A stretch of DNA of 64,000 nucleotides from Conus ventricosus (taxonomy: Eukaryota; Mollusca; Gastropoda; Neogastropoda; Conidae). Shown here piece after piece: positions 12,709-23,649 of this stretch (within the stretch, counting starts at the first letter, position 1; each line of letters opens with the position of its first letter). The stretch is taken from the NCBI GenBank assembly GCA_018398815.1, contig CM031622.1:23946697-24010696 (forward strand), written 5' to 3'. The translations under genes and the position numbers were made by a program. Below the pieces are notes generated by a model. The model saw only the letters and a program-made list of their open reading frames with translations, searched no databases and was not told the DNA's origin.

Positions 12709-12904
12709 CCCAATCCAACCGACACTCTCCCTCCTAACAGGTTCTTTACTCAACATGGCCAAGGTAATGCCCTGAGGATGATGAACAACTCTAAACGATG
12801 AACGGCAGAAGTTGTACATGCTTACTTCTAAACAACATTGCAAACCAGCCGCACGGATCCGACTTGGGACATAAACACGGAAGAGTCCCACTGGCAGAAA
12901 ACTT

Positions 12905-13429
12905 ATGTGTTGGGTGTTGTGCTGCAAGCGTGCGTGCGTGTGTGGTGTGTGTGGTGGAGTGGTGTGTGGTGTTGTTGTGTGTGTGTGTGTGTGTGTGTAA
13001 ACCGATCGTGTAGACTGTGTGTGTGTGTTGTGTGTGTGTGGTGTGTGTGGTGTGTAGTGTGTGTGTGTGTGTGTGTGTCTGTGTCTGGCTGTATGTTCGC
13101 ACACCGCGTGTGTATGGTGTGTTTGTGCGGTGTGATTGTGTGTGCGCGCGCGCCGTGTGTGTGTGGTGTGTGTGTGTGCGTGTGTACATCTGTGAGTGTG
13201 TGTGTGTGAGTGTGTGTGTGTGTGCGCGTCTGCGGTGCGTGCGTCGTGCGCCGCGCGAACACGCCTTATATCTGTTCAGTCTGTTTACCATCTGTGGTTG
13301 TCCGTGTGTATGAATCTGTTATGCAGTCGTGCCGCACGCATTGTGTGCGAGTTGTGTGTTGTGGTGTGTGTGTGTGTGTGGTTGTGTGTTGTTGTGTTGT
13401 GGTTGTTTGCGAGTGTGTGTGTGGTGGTG

Positions 13430-13468
<39 letters not shown>

Positions 13469-13515
13469 GAATGTCTGTGTGTGTTGTGTTGTGTGTTGTG
13501 TCCGCGCGCGCGTGT
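12905..13515. repeat. GT-rich low-complexity region
   Basis: Several GT microsatellites (12968-12998, 13051-13078, 13437-13467) lie in a long degenerate GT/GC-rich stretch. Open frames on both strands encode only Cys-Val or Thr-His repeats and are not genes. Confidence 0.9.
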
Positions 13516-13817
13516 GTTCCTATCCGAAGTGACAGTACAGCTGTCAATAAGCAACCCACCAAAGATGACTCTGTAATGCTACTGAATAGCGTTCAAATAA
13601 TACCTGTCTGATTCAAACACTCGTATACTTTACTTATAAGTCTCCTGCAACAAAAAACAGTGATGCTCATTGGGAACCAGACTTCGATGAACAGTGGGGC
13701 ATTTGTCCAATAAACACGTCAAGTGGCTGAACCTCTCTGTATCAAAATGGTAACTCGATCGTGACGTTGTGGACATTGTCCTGATTGACTCATTCACTCG
13801 GTAGTTCAGCGCTTACA

Positions 13818-13943
13818 GAGAGGAGAGAGGAGAGAGGAGAGAGAGAGGAGAGAGAAGAGAGAGAAGAGAGAAAAGAAAGAAAAAGAAGAAGAGAGAGAGA
13901 GAGAGAGAGAAGAGAGAGAAAGAGAGAGAGAAGAGAGAAAGAG
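13818..13943. repeat. GA-rich microsatellite
   Basis: GAGAGAG and AGAGGAGAG repeats without other content. Confidence 0.9.
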
Positions 13944-14087
13944 ATGCACAGCAACAGACAACACACACACACGTATCGACGCGCGCCGTGGTGAGGCTTT
14001 TTTTCCACCACCCGCAATACACACACACATACTTAAACTGATTCACTCTTATCCTATTCGTTTTCTCCAACCCTCTTTCTCGCTACC

Positions 14088-14455
14088 CCCTCGCCCCCCC
14101 CTCCCCCCCCCCCCCCCCCTTCCACCTTCCTTTCCTCTCCAAGGTTCTCTCTTTCCCCGAGGGGGGGGGGCGAAGTCTTCGTCAGATGACCCATAGGTTG
14201 TTCCTTCATTCACTTGTTCCGGAATTGTAACTGACGTTCCCCCCCCCCCCTCCCCCACACCTTGCGGCTGCTGAGTTCCTGCGCTAATTTCATCCCTTAC
14301 CTCCTTAAGTTCTGCTTTCAGAAGAAAATAGGACAACAGCAAACAAACACATCTAAAAAACTTTTTACCGTATTTCATAACCCTCACCACCACCGCCAGC
14401 CACCACCCCCCCCCCCCCAAAAAAAAAAAAAAAAAGAAAAGAAAAAAAAAACAGT
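14088..14455. repeat. Homopolymer-rich segment
   Basis: Runs of C (14094-14120, 14240-14250, 14407-14418), G (14161-14170) and A (14419-14435, 14444-14450) occur close together. Consensus accuracy is probably poor here. Confidence 0.7.
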
Positions 14456-14804
14456 ACACAACGATTTCGCCTCAAAGAGTTTGGTTTTTTTTTCTCGTTT
14501 TACTCTATTTGCTTACTTATATTTGTTTGTTGACAGAAACAAGAGTCCAATTGTAGAGCTTGTTTTTTGCGTGCAGAATACTTTCAATACCATTCTGATT
14601 CTGTCTTTGCCGATAAGAAAGTACATGCAAATGATATTTTTTCACTACAAAACATATTTTCAGCTTTGTTTTGTCTGTTGTTTGTTTTCCATTCAATCTT
14701 CTTCATTTTCTATTTTCTTATTTTTGCCCAAATGAGCATGAAACCTGAGCGCTGAAATGTTGCGAAACATAAAGACAACAAACGACCAGACCTGCCGGCA
14801 GAAA

Positions 14805-15192
14805 CACAGACGAAGATTGCAGAAAAAAACAGGGTAACACAGACAAAAATTGCAGAGAAAAACAGAGCTAACAACAAAGATTACAGAGAAAAACTGAGCT
14901 AAAAAACAAAGATTACAGAGAAAAACAGAGCAATAACAAAGATTACAGAGAAAAAAACAGAGCTACAAGAGACAAAAATTACAGAGAAAAAAACAGAGCT
15001 AACAAGAGACAAAAATTACAATAGGACAAAAACATAACGCTAACAAGCCAAGTGTCAACAGACCACAGGCAGGAAACAACAAAGATCACAGAGAAAACCA
15101 GAGCTAACAACAGACAAAGATCACAGAGAAAACCAGAGCTAACAACAGACAAAGACAACAGAGAAAAACAGAGCTAACAAGCCAAGTGCCAA
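14805..15192. repeat. Minisatellite, about 35-bp unit, about 11 copies
   Basis: The unit AACAACAGACAAAGATTACA then GAGAAAAACAGAGCT recurs from 14805 to 15185, with one longer interruption around 15030-15070. Two units are joined by GCCAAGTG at 15045 and 15181. Confidence 0.88.
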
Positions 15193-16260
15193 ACGGTGGA
15201 GACGATGATCCACGCGGTGAACAGGACTGCCATGGTCAGCGACAGGTATCGATTCCACACCGGAATTATGTCCCTTGTACACTCTTGACAACCGCCGGCT
15301 GTCGGCAGGAATAGGGGTTGGCAGGATGGGAGATCACTCACGGAGCAACCAATGTAGGCTACGGTCTAACCTCTGGCTTCTGTGGTCCGAATTCAGCTGC
15401 AACAGAATTTGTCATTTAAGGTGTTAATTTACCAAACAGACAAGCCCTTGATTCCCAAATTTGGCCCTTCTTCTTATGTCTGTTGTCACGCACTTGGTTT
15501 TGCGAATCATGGAGATGCATTAGTTTTCAGTTCCTAAATGGTGGGCCCGTTCTTGTTCCCAAAGGAAAGGGACTCTTTCTTTCTTTTTTTTTTTTTTTTT
15601 TTTTTTGCTTCCTCTTTATCGTGTTGTTGCTTGCTTTGCCTTACACTATCTTCTGTGATCTTACTGTGGCGTAAGCCCTGATATGGGCCTTTGCGGTAGG
15701 CTGGGCTATAAGCAACATTACTGTGGCATAACTGACACGGCGCATCCCGGCTCTTACAGGTACAACACCCAAAACTAAACAAGAGTCGTCCTGTCGCAGT
15801 CGCAGTCCGGGTCACGCACAGTGATCGATCAACATCGAGTACACCCGCCTGAGGAGACTCTGCATTTTGTGGCCACGTCAGTGATATGTACATTCAGTGG
15901 TGCGTGCTCTGATATTAAGGGAACATATCGCCCTCAAGTATACAGACACCCTGTACAGACAACAACAACTGTTTGACTGGGTCATTGTGAGTGTGTGTAG
16001 CCCAGCCACCACCGGGGATCGGTGGAGAACTCAAGTGTTGGTGGATGGAGCAGCACGACACCTGGACAGACCTCGGCCTGTGAACACAACACGCCCCCCA
16101 CGGACCTGAGGTATATCAAGACGTCAGTCCCACCATTCCGGGCACTGATGTCTTGTGTCAAATTTGGTCTACAACATTACCACTGTTGCATCAGCATCGA
16201 CTTCCATATATGGGAAAAACAAACAAACGAACAAAGAAAGTGATCTATCTCATCACGCAC
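15193..16260. other. Mostly unassigned, with a dispersed short repeat
   Basis: At about 15674-15722, in minus orientation, lies the motif TTGCTTATAGCCCAGCC then a GC-rich half ending ATATCAGGGCT. The same motif occurs at about 18060 and 42583 in plus orientation and, degraded, at 16951-16995. A T-run follows 15582. The rest is unassigned. Confidence 0.5.
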
Positions 16261-16274
16261 GCACAAACACACAG

Positions 16275-16521
16275 GAACGCACACACACACACACACACAC
16301 TACACACACACACCGCGCAGCGCGCACATGCAATCGTACACGCACAGACGTAGGGTCGCGCGCGCGCACGCGCAAACAAGTGCGCCCTCCACCTCAAAAC
16401 ACACACACATAACACGTGCGCGCGCACGAGACAGTACAGAGAGAGAGAGAGGGAGAGAGAGAGAGAGAGAGGAGAGAGAAGAGAGAGAGAGAGTCACGCG
16501 CGCACTGGCCAATCCACCAGG

Positions 16522-16572
<51 letters not shown>
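16275..16572. repeat. Compound CA/CG/GA microsatellite region
   Basis: CA tracts (16280-16312, 16528-16568), CG-rich alternating runs near 16360 and a GA tract at 16438-16492. Confidence 0.9.
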
Positions 16573-16573
<1 letters not shown>

Positions 16574-16939
16574 ATGTGTGTGTGCCGCGCCCACAGTGAC
16601 AAGAGAGAGTATGAATACGAATACAATGTTTTCACACCTTTGTTAGGGGTAAATCATGACTGATCGGTACGCTGATGACGTGTTCGCAATGCTCCCTCAT
16701 TAAGAAAATATAACTTATTTGGACCACCACCACCCCTCGCCCCACCCATCCCCTTCCCTCCTTCAAAAAGAAACTCGAAAGACAAAATACGGCAATAAAT
16801 CCACAACTGAAAAAAAAACAAGGATCGCTTTGAAAGTTACGCTATCCTCGTTCGTCGTCGACATCACCCTTCATCATCATCTCATCATCATCATCATATC
16901 ATTATCAACATCTTCATCATCATTGCTGTACTTTTCTTC

Positions 16940-17160
16940 TTCTAAGCAGCCCTGATATTGGCCCTCGTGATCAGCTGGGCGATAAACAATATGAACTGAA
17001 TTTTAATTCAGAGTACTTATATAGCCCCTATCCTCGCGCAGAGGCCAAGCTCTACGCGTTTTACAATCCACGCCGTCATTTACGCAGCAACGGGCTGCCT
17101 ACCTAGGTAGAGCTATCTGAAGAGCTGTCTGTTGGCGCAACTCATTCGTATCCCCATATC
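16940..17160 (+). repeat. Probable dispersed SINE-like repeat
   Basis: The sequence holds TACTTATATAGCCCCTATCC, AGGCCAAGCTCTACGCG, GGGCTGCCTACCTAGGTAG and related phrases. I recall similar strings as abundant in molluscan genomes. There is no second copy in the window, so the call rests on memory and on its proximity to the TTATAGCCCAGC-type motif. Confidence 0.4.
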
Positions 17161-17349
17161 ATCTAGTAGTAGTATCAGCCTTTCAGGTTTTCGTTCACTC
17201 TTTGGATTTCTCACTGAGGATGCATGCTATGTATACACGTGTCATCCACACCGAAGGCCAAACTGGCCTTCCCTTCCGAAAGTTAGTGTGAACATGAGCA
17301 CTCACACATAGTAGGGTCTGCACGCAGTTCTCTAAGCAAGTATCAGACT

Positions 17350-17350
17350 G

Positions 17351-17421
<71 letters not shown>

Positions 17422-17476
17422 GAGAGGAGGAGAGAGAGTGATGAGAGAGGAGAGTGAGAGAGAGAGAGAGAGAGTT
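17350..17476. repeat. (GA)n microsatellite
   Basis: Near-continuous GA and GGAGA repeats. Confidence 0.95.
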
Positions 17477-17587
17477 ACAGAATGAATACAACAATCATGA
17501 TGAAACATTTTGGTCATAACATCATATCCAAAAATAAAGGTTCGTCACAGCTTTTCCATCCAATACTTGCGATGGGGGGGGGGGTGG

Positions 17588-18058
17588 GCTGGAATAGCTC
17601 AGTTGCAATACAGCCAGACTTGCGGTCCGGTGGTTGAGGGTTCGAATCTCCGCTGGGGCGTTTCGACACAGGAGTATTTTTCCCTCGGGAGTTGATTGGT
17701 TCTGACTCCACGTCCCCAAAAAGTCCTTCGAACAGGACTATAAACCGATCTTCCGTGCGGTGAACGCACACACGACGTCTTGCACACACGTAAAATCCCA
17801 TTACCAACTTTCGGGGGGGGGGGGGGGGGGGGAGACCAGTTTGGCCGTTGGTATGGAAGACACGCGTGCATACAGCTCGCAGCGAAGGAATGAAATACGG
17901 TGGGAACGGCACTGACTGAATGATGCGGAAAAAACGAATGAATGTAGCCAGTCAGGCAGTTCGTATGGCCAGCACGTGAACAGCTCGTGTGTACAGGAAG
18001 TGTGGACGAAAGGTGAAGCTGGTCTCAAACAGAAAAGGCGCTATACAAGTAGATAGTA
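17588..18058 (+). mobile_element. tRNA-derived SINE, family A, copy 2
   Basis: The tRNA-like head has TAGCTCAGTTGCAATAC in the A-box position and a perfect B-box GGTTCGAATCT at about 17639. The body parallels copy 1 at 9901: TTTTTCCCTCGGGAG, GGTTCTGACT, CCTTCGAA, TAAACCGATCT, GTGAACGCAC and TTGCACACACG. A G-run follows ACTTTCGG, and the 3' end is AAAGGCGCTATACAAGTA. The next 50 bases are the TTGCTTATAGCCCAGCC dispersed motif. Confidence 0.82.
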
Positions 18059-18124
18059 ATGTTGCTTATAGCCCAGCCGACCGCACAAGGCACGTACAGC
18101 TGTACAGCCGCTATATAAATACGC

Positions 18125-18445
18125 TTATATACTAATGATAATAATAAGGCTATAAATAAGATATGATATATGTTGCTTAACCAGATAAAACATGATAATA
18201 ACAATTATGTGATATGATAATATATGTATTCAACATGATAAGAACAATGTATAATAACAATGGTACATGTCAACAGATAAGACAATGATAATAACAATAA
18301 CAAATAATGATAATGATAATGGTGCTTCGACAGATAAGGATAATGACAATAACGAAAACAATAATAGTTATAACAATTCTGGTGCTTCAACAGATAAGAA
18401 TATGATAATAAATAACAATAAAAATTGATAATGATAATGTGGTGA
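18125..18445. repeat. (ATA/GATAAT)n A+T-rich microsatellite
   Basis: Irregular AATAATGATAAT repeats punctuated by three similar phrases, GGTGCTTCAACAGATAAG or near variants at about 18322, 18380 and 18260. Confidence 0.8.
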
Positions 18446-18488
18446 TATGGAGATCAATGAAATCTGTTTGAGAGAACGTCGATTCAAG

Positions 18489-18596
18489 ATTTTAAAAAGT
18501 ATTTATAATGATTCCACCGAACAACGTGGATAAACGAATCACAAGACAAAACACGACGCGTTTCGACATCTTAGGTCTTTCTTCAGGCAAGAAAGA
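18489..18596 (-). mobile_element. Penelope/hammerhead-like terminal module 1
   Basis: On the minus strand this reads CTTGCCTGAAGA, a stem-like AGACCTAAGATGTC, then GAAACGCGTCGTGTTTTGTC and TTGTGATTCGTTTATCCACG. The same module recurs at 28848-29040, 29512-29605, 49931-50260 and 52590-52690; the last is joined to a Penelope-type GIY-YIG reading. Here only one arm is present. Confidence 0.72.
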
Positions 18597-18884
18597 AAAC
18601 TAGTATTGGTCCATGACAAGAGTTCCGGTGGTTTTCAGCGACTCTGACTGGCCAAACCCCGCATACTGTGGCATGGTTCATTCACATTGTATCTTTTCAT
18701 GGAAATATAACTTCCCAGTATGTTTATCATGTAATGGTTTCAAATCAAGTGCATTCTTTTCAAAATCAAGGTTTGGTTTTAAGATAATGCTCTCTCCCTA
18801 GCTCTGAGTGTGTGTGCGTGTGCGTGTGTGGTGTGTGTGAATTCCATCTCTTTATCTATGCATCGGTGCTACGATGTGGGAGCC

Positions 18885-18909
18885 AACGCGCGCCGCGCGC
18901 GCGCGCGTG

Positions 18910-18964
<55 letters not shown>

Positions 18965-19042
18965 CGGCGCGCGCTGTTATAGTGTATGCGTCACGTATGT
19001 CTGTACATTGTCATGTATGTCTCTGTGTGTAAACGTGCGCGC

Positions 19043-19109
<67 letters not shown>

Positions 19110-19127
19110 ACGCCCCGCGCGCGCGCG
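18885..19127. repeat. CG and GT alternating tract
   Basis: CGCGCGCG runs at about 18892, 18962 and 19113 enclose two long GT tracts (18914-18960 and 19046-19108). It is a strong sequence-level candidate for Z-DNA. Confidence 0.9.
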
Positions 19128-19129
19128 CA

Positions 19130-20060
19130 AATGTGCTCCTGCCTGCCTGTCTATTTCGCAAGTTTACCACGTTTCATTACTCGGTGAAAGCGCAATTCAG
19201 TTTTCCTTTCCTAGCAACAGTGCATCTAACTTGTGGTTACTTGAGCTTTTTTCGCTGGACGTCAACCAGAGATTAGCCGATAAATCTTGACCTAGATGCG
19301 CATAAAAGAAGGGAAATCTACGCTGCATTCGCACACGTTGTTCTTGCCCCACTTTAACGTACTGGGGGTTTTATACGCAAGACAATCTGAACCACCTTGA
19401 AAAGTGATACACCGTATTCACACACTGGATACTCACGCACAATCTCTCCTAGTGGTCTTCACTTTCAAGCAGACGACTGGAACATTATCCCCTCCGAAGC
19501 AGAAGCCCAGTATCAAGCCAAAGGTCAACGGACAAAAACTTTCCATTCGTGTACTTGTCGTTCGTGAACTGCTTAAAAAAACACAACTTCTTTCATCTCA
19601 TCGTCTCTTCACCGGCTACATTTTTGTCAACTTCACTTGCGCAGACGATCTGTTTAGTTTTTAACCAATCTTCAACCTGGAGAGGCGAATAAGGAAATGA
19701 TGATGTCGCAGTTTGTCTCCCTTTCTCTCCGTTTCTCCCGGTTCTTCGCACAGCTGTCTTCCTCAACAGTGAGGTGGGGGAATGACAGGGGAGACAGTTT
19801 ATAAGAGACAGACACGCATCGTCGGCTCGAAAAGGTTTTGTCATCCTCGGGGTTGGTTACGCTTCGTTGGATTTTCAGTTTTATGTGTACCGCCGGCGTA
19901 ATGTGGTCCTACAATTTGGTTTCTTTGTTTCTTTCTTTCTTTCTTTACTTTTGTTTGTTTGTTTCCCTTCATGAATTCAACCTGAATGAAACAAAGTGTT
20001 GAAACTATTTGAAATGAAAGGAAAGGCTATGAAACACAGGTCTGTCAGTATATGATTAAG
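19130..20060. other. Unassigned sequence
   Basis: Moderately complex sequence with no recognised protein on either strand. A TTTC repeat occurs near 19925-19945. Confidence 0.4.
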
Positions 20061-20063
20061 TTC

Positions 20064-20065
<2 letters not shown>

Positions 20066-20109
<44 letters not shown>

Positions 20110-20154
20110 ACACACAAACACACACTAACTACCGGTGCCCACCATCTCTCTCTG

Positions 20155-20185
<31 letters not shown>

Positions 20186-20215
20186 GTCTCTGTCTCTGTC
20201 TCCCTCTCTCTCTGT
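20066..20215. repeat. (CA)n and (CT)n microsatellites
   Basis: CA repeats at 20066-20125 and CT/TCTG repeats at 20145-20215 lead directly into the 14-bp array. Confidence 0.93.
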
Positions 20216-20261
20216 ATGGTATGGGGAGCGCACATGCGCTCTACCTATCTATTACTAACTA

Positions 20262-21385
20262 TCACTGTCTGTCTGCCTGTCTATCACTACCTATCACTGC
20301 CTGTCTGTCACTGCCTGTCTATCACTGTCTTTCAATCACTGCCTGTCTATCACTGTCTGTCTGTCACTGCCTGTTATCACTGTCTGTCACTGCCTGTATT
20401 CACTCCTATGCATACTTGTCTGTCTCTGCCTGTCTGTCACTGCCTGTCTATCACTGTCTGTCTCACTGCCTGTATATCACTGCCTATGTCACGACCTGTC
20501 TATCACTGCCTGTCTGTCACTACCTGTCTATCACTGCCTGTCTGTCACTGCCTGTCTATCACTGCCTGTCTATCACTGCCTGTCTGTCACTGCCTGTATA
20601 TCACTGCCTATGTCACTACCTGTCTCTCACTGCCTGTCTGTCACTTCTGTCACTGTGTCGGTCACTGCCTGCCTATCACTGCCTGTCTGTCACACTTCTG
20701 CACTCTGTCTGTCACTGTCTGTCTATCACTGTCTGTCTATCACTGTCTGTCTGTCACTGCCTGTTTCACTGCCTATGTCACTACCTGTCTGTCACTGCCT
20801 GTCTATCACTACCTGTCTGTCACTGCTGTCTATCACTACCTGTCTGTCACTGTCTGTTATCACTCCTGTCTGTCACTGTCTGTCTACACTACCTGTCGGT
20901 CACTGCTCCTATCACTGCTGTCTTCACTACCTGTCTGTCACTGCCTGTCTGTCACTGTCCTGTCTATCACTGTTTCATCACTGTGCGCTGTCACTACCTG
21001 TCTGTCACTGCCTGTCTATCACTGCCTGTCGTCACTCTTCTTCTGTCTGTCACTACCTGTCTGTCACTGCCTGTCTGTCACTGTCTGTCTGTCTGTCACT
21101 ACCTGTTCTGTCACTGCCTGTCTGTCACTGTCTGTCTATCACTCTGTCTATACTTCTTCTCTGTCTGTCCTGCCTGTCTGTCATGCCTGTCTATCACTGC
21201 CTGTTGTCACTGCTGTCTGTCACTACTGTCACTGCCTGTTTGTCCTGCCTGTCGTGTCATGTCTGTCACTACCTGTCTGTTCTACCTGTCTATCACTGCC
21301 GCTGTCACTGCCTGCGTCACTGCCTGTCACTACCTGTTTTCTCACTACCTGTCACTACCTTCTGTCACTGCCTATCTGTCTCTAT
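20262..21385. repeat. Minisatellite, 14-bp unit, about 75-80 copies
   Basis: The unit CTGTCTGTCACTGC, alternating with the variant CTGTCTATCACTGC, repeats throughout. The many small indels let frames on the plus strand run for hundreds of codons of Leu-Ser-Val-Cys repeats; the frame covering 20135-21856 is not a gene. The array grades into CTGT and GT microsatellites up to 21615. Confidence 0.93.
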
Positions 21386-21571
21386 GAATGTCTCCTCTAT
21401 CTATCTGTCTGTCTCTGTCTGTCTCTGTCTCTGTCTGTCTCTCTGTCTCTCTCTTTCTCTGTCTGTCCGTCTGTCTGTCTGTCTCTCTCTCTGTCTATCT
21501 CTCTCTCTGTCTTTCTGTGGTGTGTGTGCGTGTGTATTTTGTGTGTGTGTGGTGTGTGTGTGGTGTGTGTG

Positions 21572-21608
<37 letters not shown>

Positions 21609-21799
21609 CGCGCGCGCGGTGTGAGCCTCCACTAACAGTGGCCTATCCACTTCAGCCCCCTCGGAAGACCCAGGGACAGGTCGTGCGGGGAGGTTCATCT
21701 GTGTCTGCTACTGTCCCATCTGTCTCCGTCCTCCCTGTGCTGGCCTGTTTCTCTAGCATGACTGACAACACAGCCCCTCACTCCTTTCACCGGTGCCCC

Positions 21800-22400
21800 G
21801 GCGAACTGTGCCCCCCCCCCCCCTCCCCCCCCCCCCCCCCCCCACGTCGTTTCTGACCCCCAGGCTCACTCGTGTTCATGATGAAAAAAGACTGAAGACT
21901 GTCTAAAAATCAAAGATTCTGTATGAATTGTCGATTCTATGAACCATCTCAAGCCTTGCTGTTAAGATCAACGGAAATACAAGTCAACACGAAACAAAGT
22001 GCAAAATGGCGCTCAGTCAATAAACGAAACAAAAGAGACCACTATAATCTTATGTCGATGACTATGTCTTTTCTTTTTAATTATTTTATTTCTTTATTTA
22101 TTTTTGATTTACTTATTTTTATTCATGTTTTTTTTTTTTCCTTTTTACTATGTTTTCTTGAACGTTACAACTAACAAGACACCAACGTGCACATACATAA
22201 AACACTTCTCAGGTGACAGTCAGCGTGCCGCGTTGTTTGATTTCATTTGTAATAATCTGAAAAAGACACATTCACTGAAAACTTTCTAATAGTCTATTGT
22301 TTGATGCCATTTATAAAATCTAAAGACGACACATTGGCTGAAAACTAACTAGCCTATTTTGCATTGCGTATTGACTAAGCGTTACTTTTCACCTTGTGGT
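21800..22400. other. Poly-C tracts, then unassigned A+T-rich sequence
   Basis: C-homopolymers lie at 21811-21842. Two similar phrases, GTTTGATTTCATTTGTAATA with CTGAAAA at 22236 and GTTTGATGCCATTTATAAAA with CTGAAAA at 22298, suggest a 62-bp local duplication. Confidence 0.5.
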
Positions 22401-22408
22401 AGGAATAT

Positions 22409-22411
<3 letters not shown>

Positions 22412-22465
<54 letters not shown>
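22412..22465. repeat. (GA)n microsatellite
   Basis: About 25 GA dinucleotides. Confidence 0.95.
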
Positions 22466-23603
22466 CAGAGAGAGAAAGGGGCGAAACCCAGAGTTCATGA
22501 GAGTTTTGTCACTAACCCGCTCCCCAGACCAGAATACCGCATGGCGATGTGCATTAGCTTGCCTGTAACGATGATCCATGCCCCCCCCCCCCCCCCCTCC
22601 CCCAAATGTTGGAAACTAACAGAAGTATAGGTTACCATACGGTTTTAAGATTGTGGGCCTCCTTTTTTACCTTGTACATTTTTTTTCTGACACTATGAAG
22701 AACGGTCCTTTCAGCAGCGAAAGAGCGGGTTTGAAACGAGAGATTCAAGTTTTTCTCCACATTATATAACTGTATTTTGACAACTGATCACTCAAGATGT
22801 GTATGAGCTGGTTAAAAGAGAGAGAGAGAGGGAGAGAGAGAGACAGACAGACAGACGTTTGGAACAAATCACTTTAGGACATCCATGGATGTGACAGAAT
22901 TCGCATAACTTTGTAATAGTCCATGAGCCGTCCTATACCCCCCTCCCCCCTAGTGGGGAATTTTCCAGACAGGTACCATTGGAAAGCTTAACATCTAAGC
23001 TACTGAAATCAGGTTGTTTGCCAGCGATCCGTTGCTGGGTGTAGGTGTGGTGAATTTTCAAAGTTAGGTACCCCCCGCTTTTTAAATGGCCGCCACGAAT
23101 ATAGAAAACGTCTTGTCTCAGTTTCTATTAGCGCTAGACATGTGACCATTACCTTCCATCCCATGTTATTGGGTGTGAGAAATCTATTCCTGGTGCTTAT
23201 TTTCTGTTTGAAGGTAATTTTAAAGGTCAAAGGTCATTTCCAAGGTCATTTGTGGCAAAACTGTTACAAAGCTTAGCGTAAGCCATCTAGACAGACGATA
23301 GAGTACGTTAGATCAATTATTTTGGACCACAAAGAATTCATTGTAGAGTTATTGACACCCCACTACCACCCTACAGTCAGAAGGTGAAAATGATTGTTTG
23401 AATTTGGTGCCACTTTTGGTGAATGCTCAAAGTAAGTTACCAGCGAGAATTTTTGCGCCCAGAACTGATCAACAAATATCGGTTGGGTAATCGCCGCCTA
23501 GATAACAAATTAGTCACTCTCCCTACAACAGCTGTCTGATTTTTGTTTCTCTATATCAAAGTACTTTTGGATTTTCAGTGATGTTTCCATTTTTCTAATT
23601 TAC

Positions 23604-23648
23604 TTTTGGTTGAGTCTGTGTAGGTTCCCCACACAGACTCAACCAAAA
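23604..23648. other. Perfect 18-bp hairpin with 9-nt loop
   Basis: TTTTGGTTGAGTCTGTGT at 23604-23621 is followed, after AGGTTCCCC, by its exact reverse complement at 23631-23648. It lies inside the TIR element, just upstream of the coding remnant. It could be a transcript-level terminator or RNA-processing hairpin, or a local inverted duplication. Confidence 0.85.
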
Positions 23649-23649
23649 A

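Noticed and set aside
12649..13611. Several frames of Thr-His or Cys-Val repeats
   Set aside because: Translations of a GT/CA microsatellite.
20135..21856. 573-codon plus-strand open frame
   Set aside because: It is the translation of CT, 14-bp and GT tandem repeats (Leu-Ser-Val-Cys periodicity) with no domain, start context or splice signals.
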